Shown here: positions 35,639 through 44,901 of the stretch, piece after piece
How the letters are laid out: each line of letters starts with the position of its first letter
Numbering within the stretch: position 1 is the stretch's first letter
Source of the DNA: an uncultured Candidatus Actinomarina sp.
Lineage (GTDB): Bacteria; Actinomycetota; Acidimicrobiia; Actinomarinales; Actinomarinaceae
Direction: 5' to 3'
Length of the DNA stretch: 64,000 bases
NCBI GenBank assembly: GCA_902615855.1
Contig: CACMQN010000002.1
Location: 84,054 to 148,053 of the forward strand
Made by a program: the position numbers and the translations under genes
Notes under the pieces: model-generated
What the model saw: only the letters and a program-made list of their open reading frames with translations
The model's database searches: none
Told to the model about the DNA's origin: nothing

Positions 35639-37114
35639 ATGATTGAAGTGCCAATAAATAGAATAACAACACTTAATGATGATCAACCAAATATGGATGC
35701 TCCTTATGTTCTTTATTGGATGATTGCATTCAGAAGAGTAAATTATAACTTTTCTCTCCAACGTGCAATTGAATGGGCAAACAAACTCTCAAAACCTTTA
35801 CTTATTTTTGAACCTATGACAATTGATTATCCGATGGCAAGCATTAGATTTCACAAATTTGCTATTGAAGGGATGCAAGATATTCAAAAACAAACTGAAA
35901 AATCTAAAGCCTTTTATTTTCCTTATGTTGAAGAAAAAAAAGGGGCTGCTGACAAATTATTAACTGAGTTAGCAAAAAACGCTGCAGTTGTAATTACGGA
36001 TGATTATCCAACTTATTTTGTTCCTCAAATGACAGCAGAAGCAAAGGGGAGTATTCAAACAACATATGAATTGGTTGATTCAAATGGCTTACTTCCAATA
36101 AGAATTGCAGAAAAAGAATATGTACGTGCTCATGATTTTAGAAGATTCATGCACAAAAATATTGAAGACTTTTTAGTTGAAGTCCCTGAGAAAAGTCCTC
36201 TTGAATATCTAAATTTAAAGTTTGATGAAAAATTATTAGAACCAATTTTCAAGAAATATGAACTTGTTGATTTTAATAAAGTTAACACTCGAGACTTTTT
36301 AAATAACTTAAATGTTGATAAATCTGTAGAGATTAGTGATGTTATTGGTGGATATAATGCAGCCAAATCAAGATTGGATCTTTTTGCAAAAAAAGGATTT
36401 AATGATTACTCAAAACTAAGAAGTCATCCTTCAGAAGATGCAAGTAGCCAACTTTCACCATATTTTCATTTTGGACACATTTCAACGTATGAAGTCTTTG
36501 AAAAAATAATTAGTAATGAGTCCTGGTCAGTTGAGAATATCGATCCAAATTTTGTAGGTCGTAGAGAAGGATGGTGGGGTGGATCTGCTAATCTTGAAAG
36601 TTTTTTTGATGAGCTAATCACTTGGAGAGAGCTTGGATATCATACCTGTGTAAAACGAGCAAACTATGACCAATATCAATCTTTACCAGACTGGGCAATT
36701 AAAACACTAGATGATCATGCCAATGATGAAAGAGAATATATCTATGACTTATCAGAATTTACAAACGCTAATACACATGATGAAATTTGGAACGCAGCTC
36801 AAAATCAGTTAAAAACTGAAGGTAGAATTCATAATTATTTAAGAATGTTGTGGGGTAAGAAAATTCTTGAATGGACGCCTAATCCACAAATTGCACTTTC
36901 CTATTTGATAGATTTAAATGATCGTTTTGCCTTAGACGGAAGAGATCCAAATTCATACTCAGGAGTATTTTGGATATTAGGAAGATATGACAGAGCATGG
37001 GGTCCAGAGAGGCCAATTTATGGAAAAATTAGGTATATGACCTCAAAATCTACAGCGACAAAGTTTAATTTGAAACCATATTTAGAAAAATGGTCTGTCG
37101 GATCCACTGTTTAA
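35639..37114 (+). CDS. phr: Class II CPD photolyase-like flavoprotein
   Basis: 491 residues. The N-terminal DNA-photolyase alpha/beta domain (APYVLYWMIAFRRVNYNFSL) and the C-terminal FAD-binding stretch, with LRMLWGKKILEWT, LNDRFALDGRDPNSYSGVFW and GPERPIYGKIRYM, match class II photolyases, which repair UV cyclobutane pyrimidine dimers with blue light. No close evidence separates repair from a sensory role. It lies upstream of the rhodopsin gene, a sensible pairing for a sunlit-water organism. Confidence 0.85.
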   Translation: MIEVPINRITTLNDDQPNMDAPYVLYWMIAFRRVNYNFSLQRAIEWANKLSKPLLIFEPMTIDYPMASIRFHKFAIEGMQDIQKQTEKSKAFYFPYVEEKKGAADKLLTELAKNAAVVITDDYPTYFVPQMTAEAKGSIQTTYELVDSNGLLPIRIAEKEYVRAHDFRRFMHKNIEDFLVEVPEKSPLEYLNLKFDEKLLEPIFKKYELVDFNKVNTRDFLNNLNVDKSVEISDVIGGYNAAKSRLDLFAKKGFNDYSKLRSHPSEDASSQLSPYFHFGHISTYEVFEKIISNESWSVENIDPNFVGRREGWWGGSANLESFFDELITWRELGYHTCVKRANYDQYQSLPDWAIKTLDDHANDEREYIYDLSEFTNANTHDEIWNAAQNQLKTEGRIHNYLRMLWGKKILEWTPNPQIALSYLIDLNDRFALDGRDPNSYSGVFWILGRYDRAWGPERPIYGKIRYMTSKSTATKFNLKPYLEKWSVGSTV

Positions 37115-37200
37115 TTACTATTTTTTAAAAATAAAGTTACAAAATTTATTAAAAAATTTTCAAATTATTTTAATAATTTCACAAGAATGGTACATTTGTG

Positions 37201-37217
37201 ATGTGAACGTTTCACAT
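37201..37217. promoter_or_regulatory. Inverted repeat before the rhodopsin gene
   Basis: ATGTGAA-CGT-TTCACAT has seven-base perfect arms and ends 26 bases before the rhodopsin ATG, ahead of the AGGAG ribosome site. TACATT at about 37191 could be a -10 box, which would put the repeat across the transcription start. That placement suits a repressor operator or a short leader hairpin. Confidence 0.45.
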
Positions 37218-37243
37218 TAAAGAAAAAAAGGAGTACTTCTAAA

Positions 37244-37906
37244 ATGGAAGAACTAACATACCGACTTTTCATGGTGGCAACTGTGGGAATGCTTGCAGGA
37301 ACAGTATTTTTACTTGCTTCATCAAGAGAAGTTAAACCAGAACACAGACGTGGTGTTTATATTTCAGCACTTGTCTGTGGTATTGCATGGTATCACTATC
37401 AAAAGATGGGTGCATCTTGGGAAAGTGGAGCATACGATACAGGGTTAAGATACGTTGACTGGGTCTTAACTGTTCCTTTGATGTTCGTCGAAGTCCTTGC
37501 AGTTACAAGAAAGGGTGCCGCATACAATGAGGCAGTCCGTAACTGGGGAATTGCAGCAACAGTAATGATTGGTGCAGGATACTACGGTGAAACATCAGCA
37601 GCAGGAAGCAACGAATATTGGACAGGTTTCGTAATTGCTATGGCAACTTACGTCTGGCTAATGAGAAATCTTCAAGCTGAAGGAGAAGGTCTTAAAGGTG
37701 ATGAAGCAGCAGCTTTTGAAAATATTAAGAACCTAATCCTTGTAGGTTGGATAATTTATCCTTTGGGATACATTGCACCTGTAGTAGGAGACTTTGATGC
37801 TATTAGAGAAGTTCTATACACAGTCGCTGACATAATTAATAAGGTCGGACTTGGTGTACTAGTACTACAAATGGCTCGAGTTAAGTCAGGAGAAAAAGTT
37901 TCGTAA
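37244..37906 (+). CDS. Light-driven proton-pump rhodopsin (marine actinobacterial type)
   Basis: 220-residue seven-helix retinal protein. RYVDWVLTVPLMFVE in helix C gives the proton acceptor Asp 72, Thr 76 and donor Glu 83; His 51 (AWYHYQKMG) is the proteorhodopsin-type partner of the acceptor, and Lys 200 (ADIINKVGLG) binds retinal. Met 80 is at the colour-tuning position, which predicts green absorption. GYYGE in helix E resembles the xanthorhodopsin/proteorhodopsin branch. The protein is short with small loops, as in Actinomarina rhodopsins. It is monocistronic, with a strong terminator; no retinal-producing dioxygenase gene is in the window. Confidence 0.95.
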   Translation: MEELTYRLFMVATVGMLAGTVFLLASSREVKPEHRRGVYISALVCGIAWYHYQKMGASWESGAYDTGLRYVDWVLTVPLMFVEVLAVTRKGAAYNEAVRNWGIAATVMIGAGYYGETSAAGSNEYWTGFVIAMATYVWLMRNLQAEGEGLKGDEAAAFENIKNLILVGWIIYPLGYIAPVVGDFDAIREVLYTVADIINKVGLGVLVLQMARVKSGEKVS

Positions 37907-37926
37907 CTTTTTCGAATAAAATTTTA

Positions 37927-37959
37927 ATGATAGGCGACAAATGTCGCCTATCATTTTTT
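37927..37959 (+). terminator. Rho-independent terminator of the rhodopsin gene
   Basis: Twelve-base perfect arms (ATGATAGGCGAC / GTCGCCTATCAT) with a four-base loop, followed by TTTTTT, 20 bases after the rhodopsin stop. It is the clearest classical terminator in the window and makes the rhodopsin transcript monocistronic. Confidence 0.93.
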
Positions 37960-37977
37960 GTAGGTTAAAATTTCAAT

Positions 37978-38496
37978 ATGGATCTCATAATTTTATTTAA
38001 TACTTTTTTTGGATTCCTTACTTTCATTGCGTGGGCGTCTACAATTGCAATGCTTTATCTTTATTTTTCAAAAAAAACTTTTAGTAAATTAATAACTGAT
38101 CAATTTTTAAACTTTGCTATTTCAGTTGCGGTTTTTAGCTCAATTGGAAGTATTGTATATTCTGAAGTGGTTGGTTTTATACCATGTAGATTCTGCTGGT
38201 ATCAAAGATACTTAATGTATCCAATAGCAATTGCATTAATAATCTCATTATTTAAAAGGCCTTTTTTTAGAGTTGGTTATATAAGTATCATCGGTGTAGC
38301 TATTAGTGCATATCATATTTTTCTCCAAAACGGTGGGGGTGGAGGAGGAACTTGTGCAGTTGACGTTCCATGTGACATGAAATACGTCGATATTTTTGGT
38401 TTTATAAGTATTCCAGTAATGGCAGGGACTGGATTTTTAACGATATTTGTCGCTTTGTTGTATTATGATTTTTCAAGGAAGGAATTAGTTGAATAA
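37978..38496 (+). CDS. Disulfide bond formation protein, DsbB/BdbC-like
   Basis: 172 residues with four membrane helices. Two cysteine pairs fit the DsbB scheme: C-x2-C at 70/73 (IPCRFCWYQRYLMYP) and a second pair at 126/132 in a glycine-rich loop (GGGGTCAVDVPC). It passes electrons from an extracytoplasmic thiol oxidase to quinone. The eight-base overlap with the following thioredoxin-fold gene suggests they form a redox pair. Confidence 0.9.
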   Translation: MDLIILFNTFFGFLTFIAWASTIAMLYLYFSKKTFSKLITDQFLNFAISVAVFSSIGSIVYSEVVGFIPCRFCWYQRYLMYPIAIALIISLFKRPFFRVGYISIIGVAISAYHIFLQNGGGGGGTCAVDVPCDMKYVDIFGFISIPVMAGTGFLTIFVALLYYDFSRKELVE

Positions 38497-39091
38497 AAAC
38501 TTTATTATCGCTGGTGCTGTAATTTTGGTGTTAGGCCTCGCAATCGCCATAGGCGTTACCCTAAGTTCTGAACCTGTTGCTGCTGGATTACCAGAAGGTG
38601 AAACCACTGTAACTGGAGATTTACTTCCAGAATTTTCTGGAGAAAATGATGACAACATAGCTTTGGGCCTTGCTGCTCCTATATTTTCTGCTCCGAATGA
38701 AAACTCTGAGATAGTAACTTTAGAAAAAAATGGTAATGCAAAAGCTTTATTATTCCTTGCACACTGGTGTGGATATTGTCAAAAAGAAGTGCCAATTGTA
38801 CAGCGCGTTATTAATACAATAGGCGTTCCCGATGGTGTAGAAGTTATTGCAATAGCAACATCCATTGATCGGGGAAGAGAAAACTATCCGCCACAAAAAT
38901 GGTTAGATGAAGAGGGATGGAGCGAGACACAACTTTATGATCTAGATAAAGAAATTGGTAGTGCTTACGGCCTAAATGCATTTCCCTATTGGGTATTTTT
39001 AGATAAAGACTTAAATGTAATCGCAAGAAGGACAGGAAATCTTCCAGAGGAGACAGTAGGCGGTCTTTTACTTCAACTAGCAAATCAATAA
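38489..39091 (+). CDS. Membrane-anchored thioredoxin-fold protein
   Basis: 200 residues from a TTG start, with an N-terminal transmembrane anchor (about 5-24) and an extracytoplasmic thioredoxin domain with active site HWCGYCQKEVP (Cys 94 and 97). A later NAFPYWVFLD holds the cis-Pro. It resembles TlpA/ResA/DsbE-type proteins and is likely the redox partner of the DsbB-like protein encoded just before it, either as thiol oxidase or in cytochrome maturation. Confidence 0.88.
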   Translation: MNKNFIIAGAVILVLGLAIAIGVTLSSEPVAAGLPEGETTVTGDLLPEFSGENDDNIALGLAAPIFSAPNENSEIVTLEKNGNAKALLFLAHWCGYCQKEVPIVQRVINTIGVPDGVEVIAIATSIDRGRENYPPQKWLDEEGWSETQLYDLDKEIGSAYGLNAFPYWVFLDKDLNVIARRTGNLPEETVGGLLLQLANQ

Positions 39092-39189
39092 ATTTTTCTT
39101 ATTTCTATGTTTAATTTTGATGATTTGATTTGGCTCAACAACGATAATTGATGAGGCTGTCCAATCATAATCCACTTATGATATGGAAG

Positions 39190-39819
39190 TTAATGTTGCT
39201 TTGTAAATTCTGCTAGATATACAAAATCAAATAAGCCAATTCTTTTAATAGTAAGATTTGCGTAATTATTTTTAGACAAATGAACTTCAGGTTGAGGATA
39301 AAAATCAAGAGACTTATATAAAAACCTATATTCCTTAAAGTTCGATGTTATGAGACCAACAAAGTGCAACAAAATATATGTCCCAATTTTATGAATAAGT
39401 CTTAACAAAGTATTTTTTGGTCTTGTCATATCTAACAATATAAACTTACCTCCAGGCTTGAGTACTCGATAGACTTCACTCATGGCTTTTTCTGTATCAT
39501 CAACATTTCTCCATACGAAACAACATAAAACATTATCAAATGAATTTTCATTAAAAGGTAGCTCTTCAACTTTGCCGACAACTTTCTTCTCAAAGTTATT
39601 TAATGAGAGCATTTGCTCATCAGGATCAAGTGCTGTTACATCAAAATTTTTAAGGTCGTAATATGAAGCTCCAGTTCCACTTCCCAGATCAAGAACATTT
39701 CCAGGGTTTAATTTTGCAGCAGCTTGTTTTCGCCATGATTTATCAAAACCTAATGTAGTTAATGAATTTATAAAGTCGTAAAATTTATGAATATTAGAAA
39801 AATTTGCTGATTCGTTCAA
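39190..39819 (-). CDS. menG: Demethylmenaquinone/ubiquinone-type methyltransferase
   Basis: 209-residue class I SAM methyltransferase: NVLDLGSGTGASYYDL (motif I), the acidic post-I loop DPDEQM, LPFNENSFDNVLCCFVWRNVDD and EVYRVLKPGGKFILLDMTRP. The last two stretches are characteristic of the UbiE/MenG group. It follows the MenA-fusion gene directly, so methylation of demethylmenaquinone is the likely reaction. Confidence 0.82.
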   Translation of the reverse strand: MNESANFSNIHKFYDFINSLTTLGFDKSWRKQAAAKLNPGNVLDLGSGTGASYYDLKNFDVTALDPDEQMLSLNNFEKKVVGKVEELPFNENSFDNVLCCFVWRNVDDTEKAMSEVYRVLKPGGKFILLDMTRPKNTLLRLIHKIGTYILLHFVGLITSNFKEYRFLYKSLDFYPQPEVHLSKNNYANLTIKRIGLFDFVYLAEFTKQH

Positions 39820-41337
39820 TTAGATGAAATAAGCAACAGCAAGAAGTATTCCTGTTAAAAAATGAATTCCAATAGTTGATACATTTACAAGAAGGAGTTC
39901 ATAGGGCACTTTTTGACGATCTGCTTCAGGATCGTTCCATTTAAGCATCCAATCATCCGCCATTTTGAATGCTTTCCATACTAACCCCAATGGAATTAGT
40001 GCTATGAATGCATAAACTGTTCCAAAATCAGTAAAGAAACTTAAAATACCTATCAACGCCACAGAGGCAAAAGCCTCAATCATAAATTGTTTGTAAAGGG
40101 ATAGAGGCTTTTCTAACCTCATCCAGCCATCATTAACAGCTGTTCGAACAACCCAAGTGTTCTTACCAACAGCAGCATCAGAAGGGGCGTCTTGGAATTG
40201 ATTTATCCAAACGATAAGCATTACTAACAATGCAATTGGTACTGATGCAATTGAAGCTTCTGCCCAGTTCCAAAGAGACAAATCATTATTATGTATTGGT
40301 GCAGTAAGAACATAATGTGCACCCATTACCATTACAGGGCCAAAACCTAAAGCTATTGCGATTTCTCCAAAACCCTTATATCCAAGCCTTATGGGATCAC
40401 CCGTATACCCTAGTGCTAAAAAGGTTCCAATTATTCCAGTCCAAAGAATTGGTGTGTTGCCAAAAACAAAACCACTAATTTGTTGGTTAATATATAAGCC
40501 AATAATAACTGTTCCAATAATACTCACCAATGCAGTTAGAAGTACTTGCCCAGGAGTCATTAAACCAACCTGAATTACTCTACTTCCTCCATTAAAAGGA
40601 CTTGCGACTTTATTTATCTCATCAGCATTTGAAGTATGATCAAAATAATCATTTGATGCATTTGTTGCTATCTGTGCAAGACAGGCACCACCTAACACAA
40701 GCCAAAACATATTCCATGACCACGCACTGTTTAAATTTTCTGATTTTAGATCACTCCATGCCACTGACGCACCAATCAATATTGGTGCAATAGTAGCTGT
40801 TAGAAAGGGGGCTCTAACAGTACGTAGCCACAGTCCAACTCTTTTTAACGCTAATTTAAAAGCGAACTTCACAGCCGAAGTTCTATTAGCTGGATATGTT
40901 TTCCACTCAAATTGCTCTTCCTGATAAAAGTCGACATATTTTACAGTTGTTGGTTTGATTCTGTAATAACCAACAACATCATTTTTCTTTAAAAATTCAT
41001 CTTCCATATATTCTTTAAAAGCTTCAGTAGTTGAGAGAACCATTTCATAAGCTTTTTCTTTTTCATCCTCATCTTTGATTTTGTAACATTCTCCATCTAT
41101 TTGTAAACCCCTAATGCCTTCTTGTCCTTTTGGCCATATGACAACATGAACTCTTGGATTTAGACGGATTTGTTCAGCTTTTCTTGTTGGATTAAATGTG
41201 AAGAATACAAGATCTTCTCCATCCCGAGCATAGAAAACTGAAGCACCAGATGAGTTTCCACCAACACTTGTCGCTATAAACATTCTGTCAGCGGAATCTA
41301 AAACATCTTCAATTTTTTTATCTAATACATCGTTCAT
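39820..41337 (-). CDS. menA: Split-barrel flavin-binding domain fused to MenA prenyltransferase
   Basis: 505 residues from the ATG at 41337 (the track's start is 12 codons earlier). Residues to about 140 form a pyridoxamine-phosphate-oxidase-like split barrel (RMFIATSVGGNSSGASVFY, NPRVHVVIWP). From about 160 on there is a UbiA-family prenyltransferase with about nine membrane helices. Its two Asp-rich sites are NASNDYFDHTSNADE and NQFQDAPSDAAVGKNTW. MenA attaches the prenyl tail to 1,4-dihydroxy-2-naphthoate, making demethylmenaquinone, which the next gene product would methylate. I do not know of this fusion as a common arrangement. Confidence 0.85.
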   Translation of the reverse strand: MNDVLDKKIEDVLDSADRMFIATSVGGNSSGASVFYARDGEDLVFFTFNPTRKAEQIRLNPRVHVVIWPKGQEGIRGLQIDGECYKIKDEDEKEKAYEMVLSTTEAFKEYMEDEFLKKNDVVGYYRIKPTTVKYVDFYQEEQFEWKTYPANRTSAVKFAFKLALKRVGLWLRTVRAPFLTATIAPILIGASVAWSDLKSENLNSAWSWNMFWLVLGGACLAQIATNASNDYFDHTSNADEINKVASPFNGGSRVIQVGLMTPGQVLLTALVSIIGTVIIGLYINQQISGFVFGNTPILWTGIIGTFLALGYTGDPIRLGYKGFGEIAIALGFGPVMVMGAHYVLTAPIHNNDLSLWNWAEASIASVPIALLVMLIVWINQFQDAPSDAAVGKNTWVVRTAVNDGWMRLEKPLSLYKQFMIEAFASVALIGILSFFTDFGTVYAFIALIPLGLVWKAFKMADDWMLKWNDPEADRQKVPYELLLVNVSTIGIHFLTGILLAVAYFI

Positions 41338-41417
41338 TAATTTGAACTCTAATATGCTTGTGAAATAATACACAAAGTCCTTAGTGTTTATTTCTTAGGC
41401 ATTTATTATTAAAAAGT

Positions 41418-43172
41418 ATGTTTGATGTCTTCAAAACCGCTGAATTTAAAAGAGCTCTTACCTTTTATGTTCAGGAAGTAAAAAATAATCGTAAACACTT
41501 TTTAATTTCAATGTCGTCTGCGGTGATTTGGTGTTTCCTTGTTGTTTTGCATCCTTATCTAATAAAAAGAATTGTTGATGATGGTATTGTTGCTAATAAT
41601 CGCCAAATAATTGTTGTCTTCATATCTTTTCTTATTGTTATTGGTTATATAAGAGCAGCTTCAATAGGCATAAGAAGGTACTTTAGTATGTCTGTTTCAT
41701 TCAATGTTGAAGCAGAGATTCGAAATAGCATCTTTGGTCATATGCAAAAACTTGCATTTAAATACCATGATAAAGTGCCAACAGGTGAATTAATGGCAAG
41801 GGCATCAAGTGATGCATCACAAGTAAGGCTTGCTTTTGCAATTGCACCATTGGCAACCGCTAATGTTTTTCTTCTTCTTATACTTAGCATTACTCTTGTA
41901 TCGATAAGTTTTACTCTAGGAGTTATTGTTCTATTATCAATTCCGCTAGTTCTCTGGCTAGCTGGCATTTTTGCATCAAAGGCAATGGAAATCTCGCTAA
42001 GGGTAAAAGAGGCTGAAGCAGAGATGACCACTGAAGTTGAGGAACAATTAGGTGGTATCAGAGTTGTAAAAGCTTTTGGAAATGAAAATGAAGCATCAGA
42101 AAAAGTAGAAAGCTCAATAGGAAAAATTTATGATACCTCTATTGATTTTTTACATTTAAGAACAAGATTTGTTCCTATGTTTGAACTGATACCAATGATT
42201 ATCACTTTGGTTGTCCTTTTGCTTGGAGGTTACCTAGCATTAAATGATTTAATCACATTAGGTGACTTTATAGCTTTCACCCAGTACGTTATATTATTAA
42301 TTTGGCCACTCAGAATAACAGCATGGTTCTTATCAGAAATTCCTTCAAGTGTTTCAGCTGGAAATAGAATCTTACAGTTGCTGGATGAACAACCTACAAT
42401 TTTTGATAATGAAAAGTTAGAGTCTTTTCCCGACAATGGAAACGGAAGTATTGAATTTGAAAATGTGAAGTTTAGTTATGGCAACGAAAATATTTTTAGA
42501 GATCTTAGTTTTAAGGTTAGTGGTCAAAAAACAATTGCTATTGTTGGTGCAACTGGATCAGGAAAATCAACATTAGCATATTTACTTCCAAGGCTATACG
42601 ATATAGATTCCGGAAATATAAAAATCGATGGAGTAGATATTACAAATATTAAATTAGAAGAGCTAAGGAATAATGTCAGTTTAGCTTTCGAGGAAAGTTT
42701 CTTATTTTCAAATTCAGCCAAAGATAATATTGCTATCGGTTCAATTGAAGCATCTCAAGAGAAAGTTGAAGAAGCTGCAATAATTGCAAAAGCACACGAA
42801 TTTATATCACAATTACCGGAGACATATGAAACTAAAGTTGGTGAACGTGGCTATGGATTATCTGGCGGACAGCGTCAAAGAATTGCACTTGCACGAGCAA
42901 TCGTAAGAAATCCAAAAATATTAATTCTCGACGATGCACTTTCTGCGGTTGATGCCTCAACTGAAGAAGAGATTAGGAATGAATTAAAAAATGTTATGAA
43001 CAAAATGACAACTTTAATTATTACTAATAGGGTTCCAACTATTGAATTATGTGATGAGGTTTTATTTATAGAGGATGGAAGGATTAAAGCTCAAGGAAAA
43101 CATGAAGAAATTCTTGAGGATGTAGCTTCTTATAGGAATTTATTCTTAGAAGAACAGAAAGTGCAGAATTAA
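41418..43172 (+). CDS. ABC exporter half, degenerate NBD
   Basis: 584 residues: an N-terminal six-helix export domain and a C-terminal NBD. Walker A GATGSGKST and signature GLSGGQRQRIALARA are canonical, but Walker B reads ILILDDALSAVD (Asp in place of the catalytic Glu) and the H-loop is ITNRVPTI (Asn for His). These changes are the hallmark of the degenerate-site subunit of heterodimeric exporters such as BmrC or TM287. Paired with the next gene. Confidence 0.9.
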   Translation: MFDVFKTAEFKRALTFYVQEVKNNRKHFLISMSSAVIWCFLVVLHPYLIKRIVDDGIVANNRQIIVVFISFLIVIGYIRAASIGIRRYFSMSVSFNVEAEIRNSIFGHMQKLAFKYHDKVPTGELMARASSDASQVRLAFAIAPLATANVFLLLILSITLVSISFTLGVIVLLSIPLVLWLAGIFASKAMEISLRVKEAEAEMTTEVEEQLGGIRVVKAFGNENEASEKVESSIGKIYDTSIDFLHLRTRFVPMFELIPMIITLVVLLLGGYLALNDLITLGDFIAFTQYVILLIWPLRITAWFLSEIPSSVSAGNRILQLLDEQPTIFDNEKLESFPDNGNGSIEFENVKFSYGNENIFRDLSFKVSGQKTIAIVGATGSGKSTLAYLLPRLYDIDSGNIKIDGVDITNIKLEELRNNVSLAFEESFLFSNSAKDNIAIGSIEASQEKVEEAAIIAKAHEFISQLPETYETKVGERGYGLSGGQRQRIALARAIVRNPKILILDDALSAVDASTEEEIRNELKNVMNKMTTLIITNRVPTIELCDEVLFIEDGRIKAQGKHEEILEDVASYRNLFLEEQKVQN

Positions 43173-43173
43173 G

Positions 43174-44901
43174 TTGAAAGATAAAACTTTTTCAAGATCC
43201 ATGAAATTGGTCCCAGAGGTAATCAATAAGTTTCTTATTAGCTCATTAATTGCTCTATTAGCAACAGGATTAAGAATGGTGGGACCTAATCTAATATCAA
43301 ATGGAATAGATGATGGCGTTTTAAAATCTGACTACAACTATGTTCTTCAGCAATCTTTATTTTATTTAATTACATTAGTTTTTCTCTATTTTGTCACCAG
43401 TCAGGCGTTGCTTTCAATAGGTATGGTTGGAGAGACCTATGTTCGTAGAGTGAGAGAAAAATTATTTAGACATATGTCTTCACTTGATATTAACTATTTT
43501 GAAAAAAATAAAACTGGAGTATTAGTTGCTCGACTTACCTCAGATATGCAGAGTTTAAATGAATTTGCGAGAGAAGGCGCAAGTAGTGTGATAACAGCAC
43601 TGTTGACAATATTTGGTGCTGTTGTAGCTGTCTTTTTAGTAGATGTCCAACTATCCATACTTGCTTTTGTAATCATGCCGATATTGGCAATAGCAACTAA
43701 AATTTTCAGAAATTATGCTGACACAACTTATTGGGAGGTAAGAGAGTGGATAGGACAAGTTCTATCATCTCTTCAGGAAGGTATTTCTGGTGTCAGAGTG
43801 ATACAAGCATATACCGATGAAGATACTCAAATAAAAAGATTTAAAAAAGTCAATAAAGAACATTTCAATGCAAACATGAGATCAGCAAGAAACATTGCAG
43901 TTTATTTTCCATTTTTGGAATTTACAAGAGTGTCATCGATAGCAACAGTCTTATGGTTTGGCTCTCAGAGAATATCTGAAGGAACTCTTTCCGTTGGAGA
44001 ATTGGTTGCGCTTCTATTTTATTTAAACTATTTTTTTGATCCTCTCATACAATTGTCATTTAATTACGATACATTAAGATCAGCGGGATCCTCAATGAAG
44101 AAAGTTTTCTCAATTCTTGATGAAAAGCCTAATTTGAGCAAAAAAGGTGAAGAGTTTCCTGACGATGATTTAGAGCAGACAGTTGAATTTGATAATGTAT
44201 CTTTTTCATATGGAAGAGAAAATGTCTTGCATGGCGTTTCATTTTCAATAAATAAAGGAGACAAGATTGCTATTGTCGGAGAAACAGGAGCGGGTAAAAG
44301 CACTATTGCAAAATTAATTTTAAGATTTTATCTTCCTACAAATGGCAGTATGAAATATTTTGGTGTCGATTCTAACGAGGTTGATGAAGATTGGGTCAGA
44401 GAAAATGTTGCATTTGTTCCACAAGAAAGCTTCTTGTTCAGGGGAACAATTCGGGAAAATCTCATGTATTCAAAACCTGATTTGGAATCTTTGGAAGAGG
44501 AATTATCTTCAATCGGTGTTCTTGATTGGTTTGATAGATATGAAAACAAGCTTGATCAAGAGGTTGGAGAAAGAGGGGGAAATATTTCAGCAGGGGAAAG
44601 ACAATTTGTAGCTCTTTTAAGAGCTGTATTAGCAAAACGAAAAATTATTGTTTTTGACGAGGCAACAGCCAACTTAGACATTGAATCTGAGTCATCAATT
44701 TTAGATGCTACTGAAAAGCTTTTGGCTTTTCAAACTTCCATAGTTATTGCTCACAGGCTCGAAACAGTTCTAAATGCTGAAAAAATAATGGTGATGGAAA
44801 ATGGAAATTTGATTGGTTTTGACAGCCACAACAATCTGTTAAAAAATAATCAGACCTATAAAGACCTTTTTTCTGCTTGGAACTTAGTTAACGATCTTTA
44901 A
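43174..44901 (+). CDS. ABC exporter half, catalytic NBD
   Basis: 575 residues from a TTG start two bases after the first half. Walker A GETGAGKST, Walker B IIVFDEATANLD with catalytic Glu and H-loop IAHRLETV are intact, while the signature reads NISAGERQFVALLRA, a departure from LSGGQ. It supplies the catalytic Walker A/B of the consensus site and the defective signature of the other. The substrate of the heterodimer is unknown (lipid or drug efflux are usual). The last 14 bases overlap the convergent methyltransferase gene. Confidence 0.9.
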   Translation: MKDKTFSRSMKLVPEVINKFLISSLIALLATGLRMVGPNLISNGIDDGVLKSDYNYVLQQSLFYLITLVFLYFVTSQALLSIGMVGETYVRRVREKLFRHMSSLDINYFEKNKTGVLVARLTSDMQSLNEFAREGASSVITALLTIFGAVVAVFLVDVQLSILAFVIMPILAIATKIFRNYADTTYWEVREWIGQVLSSLQEGISGVRVIQAYTDEDTQIKRFKKVNKEHFNANMRSARNIAVYFPFLEFTRVSSIATVLWFGSQRISEGTLSVGELVALLFYLNYFFDPLIQLSFNYDTLRSAGSSMKKVFSILDEKPNLSKKGEEFPDDDLEQTVEFDNVSFSYGRENVLHGVSFSINKGDKIAIVGETGAGKSTIAKLILRFYLPTNGSMKYFGVDSNEVDEDWVRENVAFVPQESFLFRGTIRENLMYSKPDLESLEEELSSIGVLDWFDRYENKLDQEVGERGGNISAGERQFVALLRAVLAKRKIIVFDEATANLDIESESSILDATEKLLAFQTSIVIAHRLETVLNAEKIMVMENGNLIGFDSHNNLLKNNQTYKDLFSAWNLVNDL

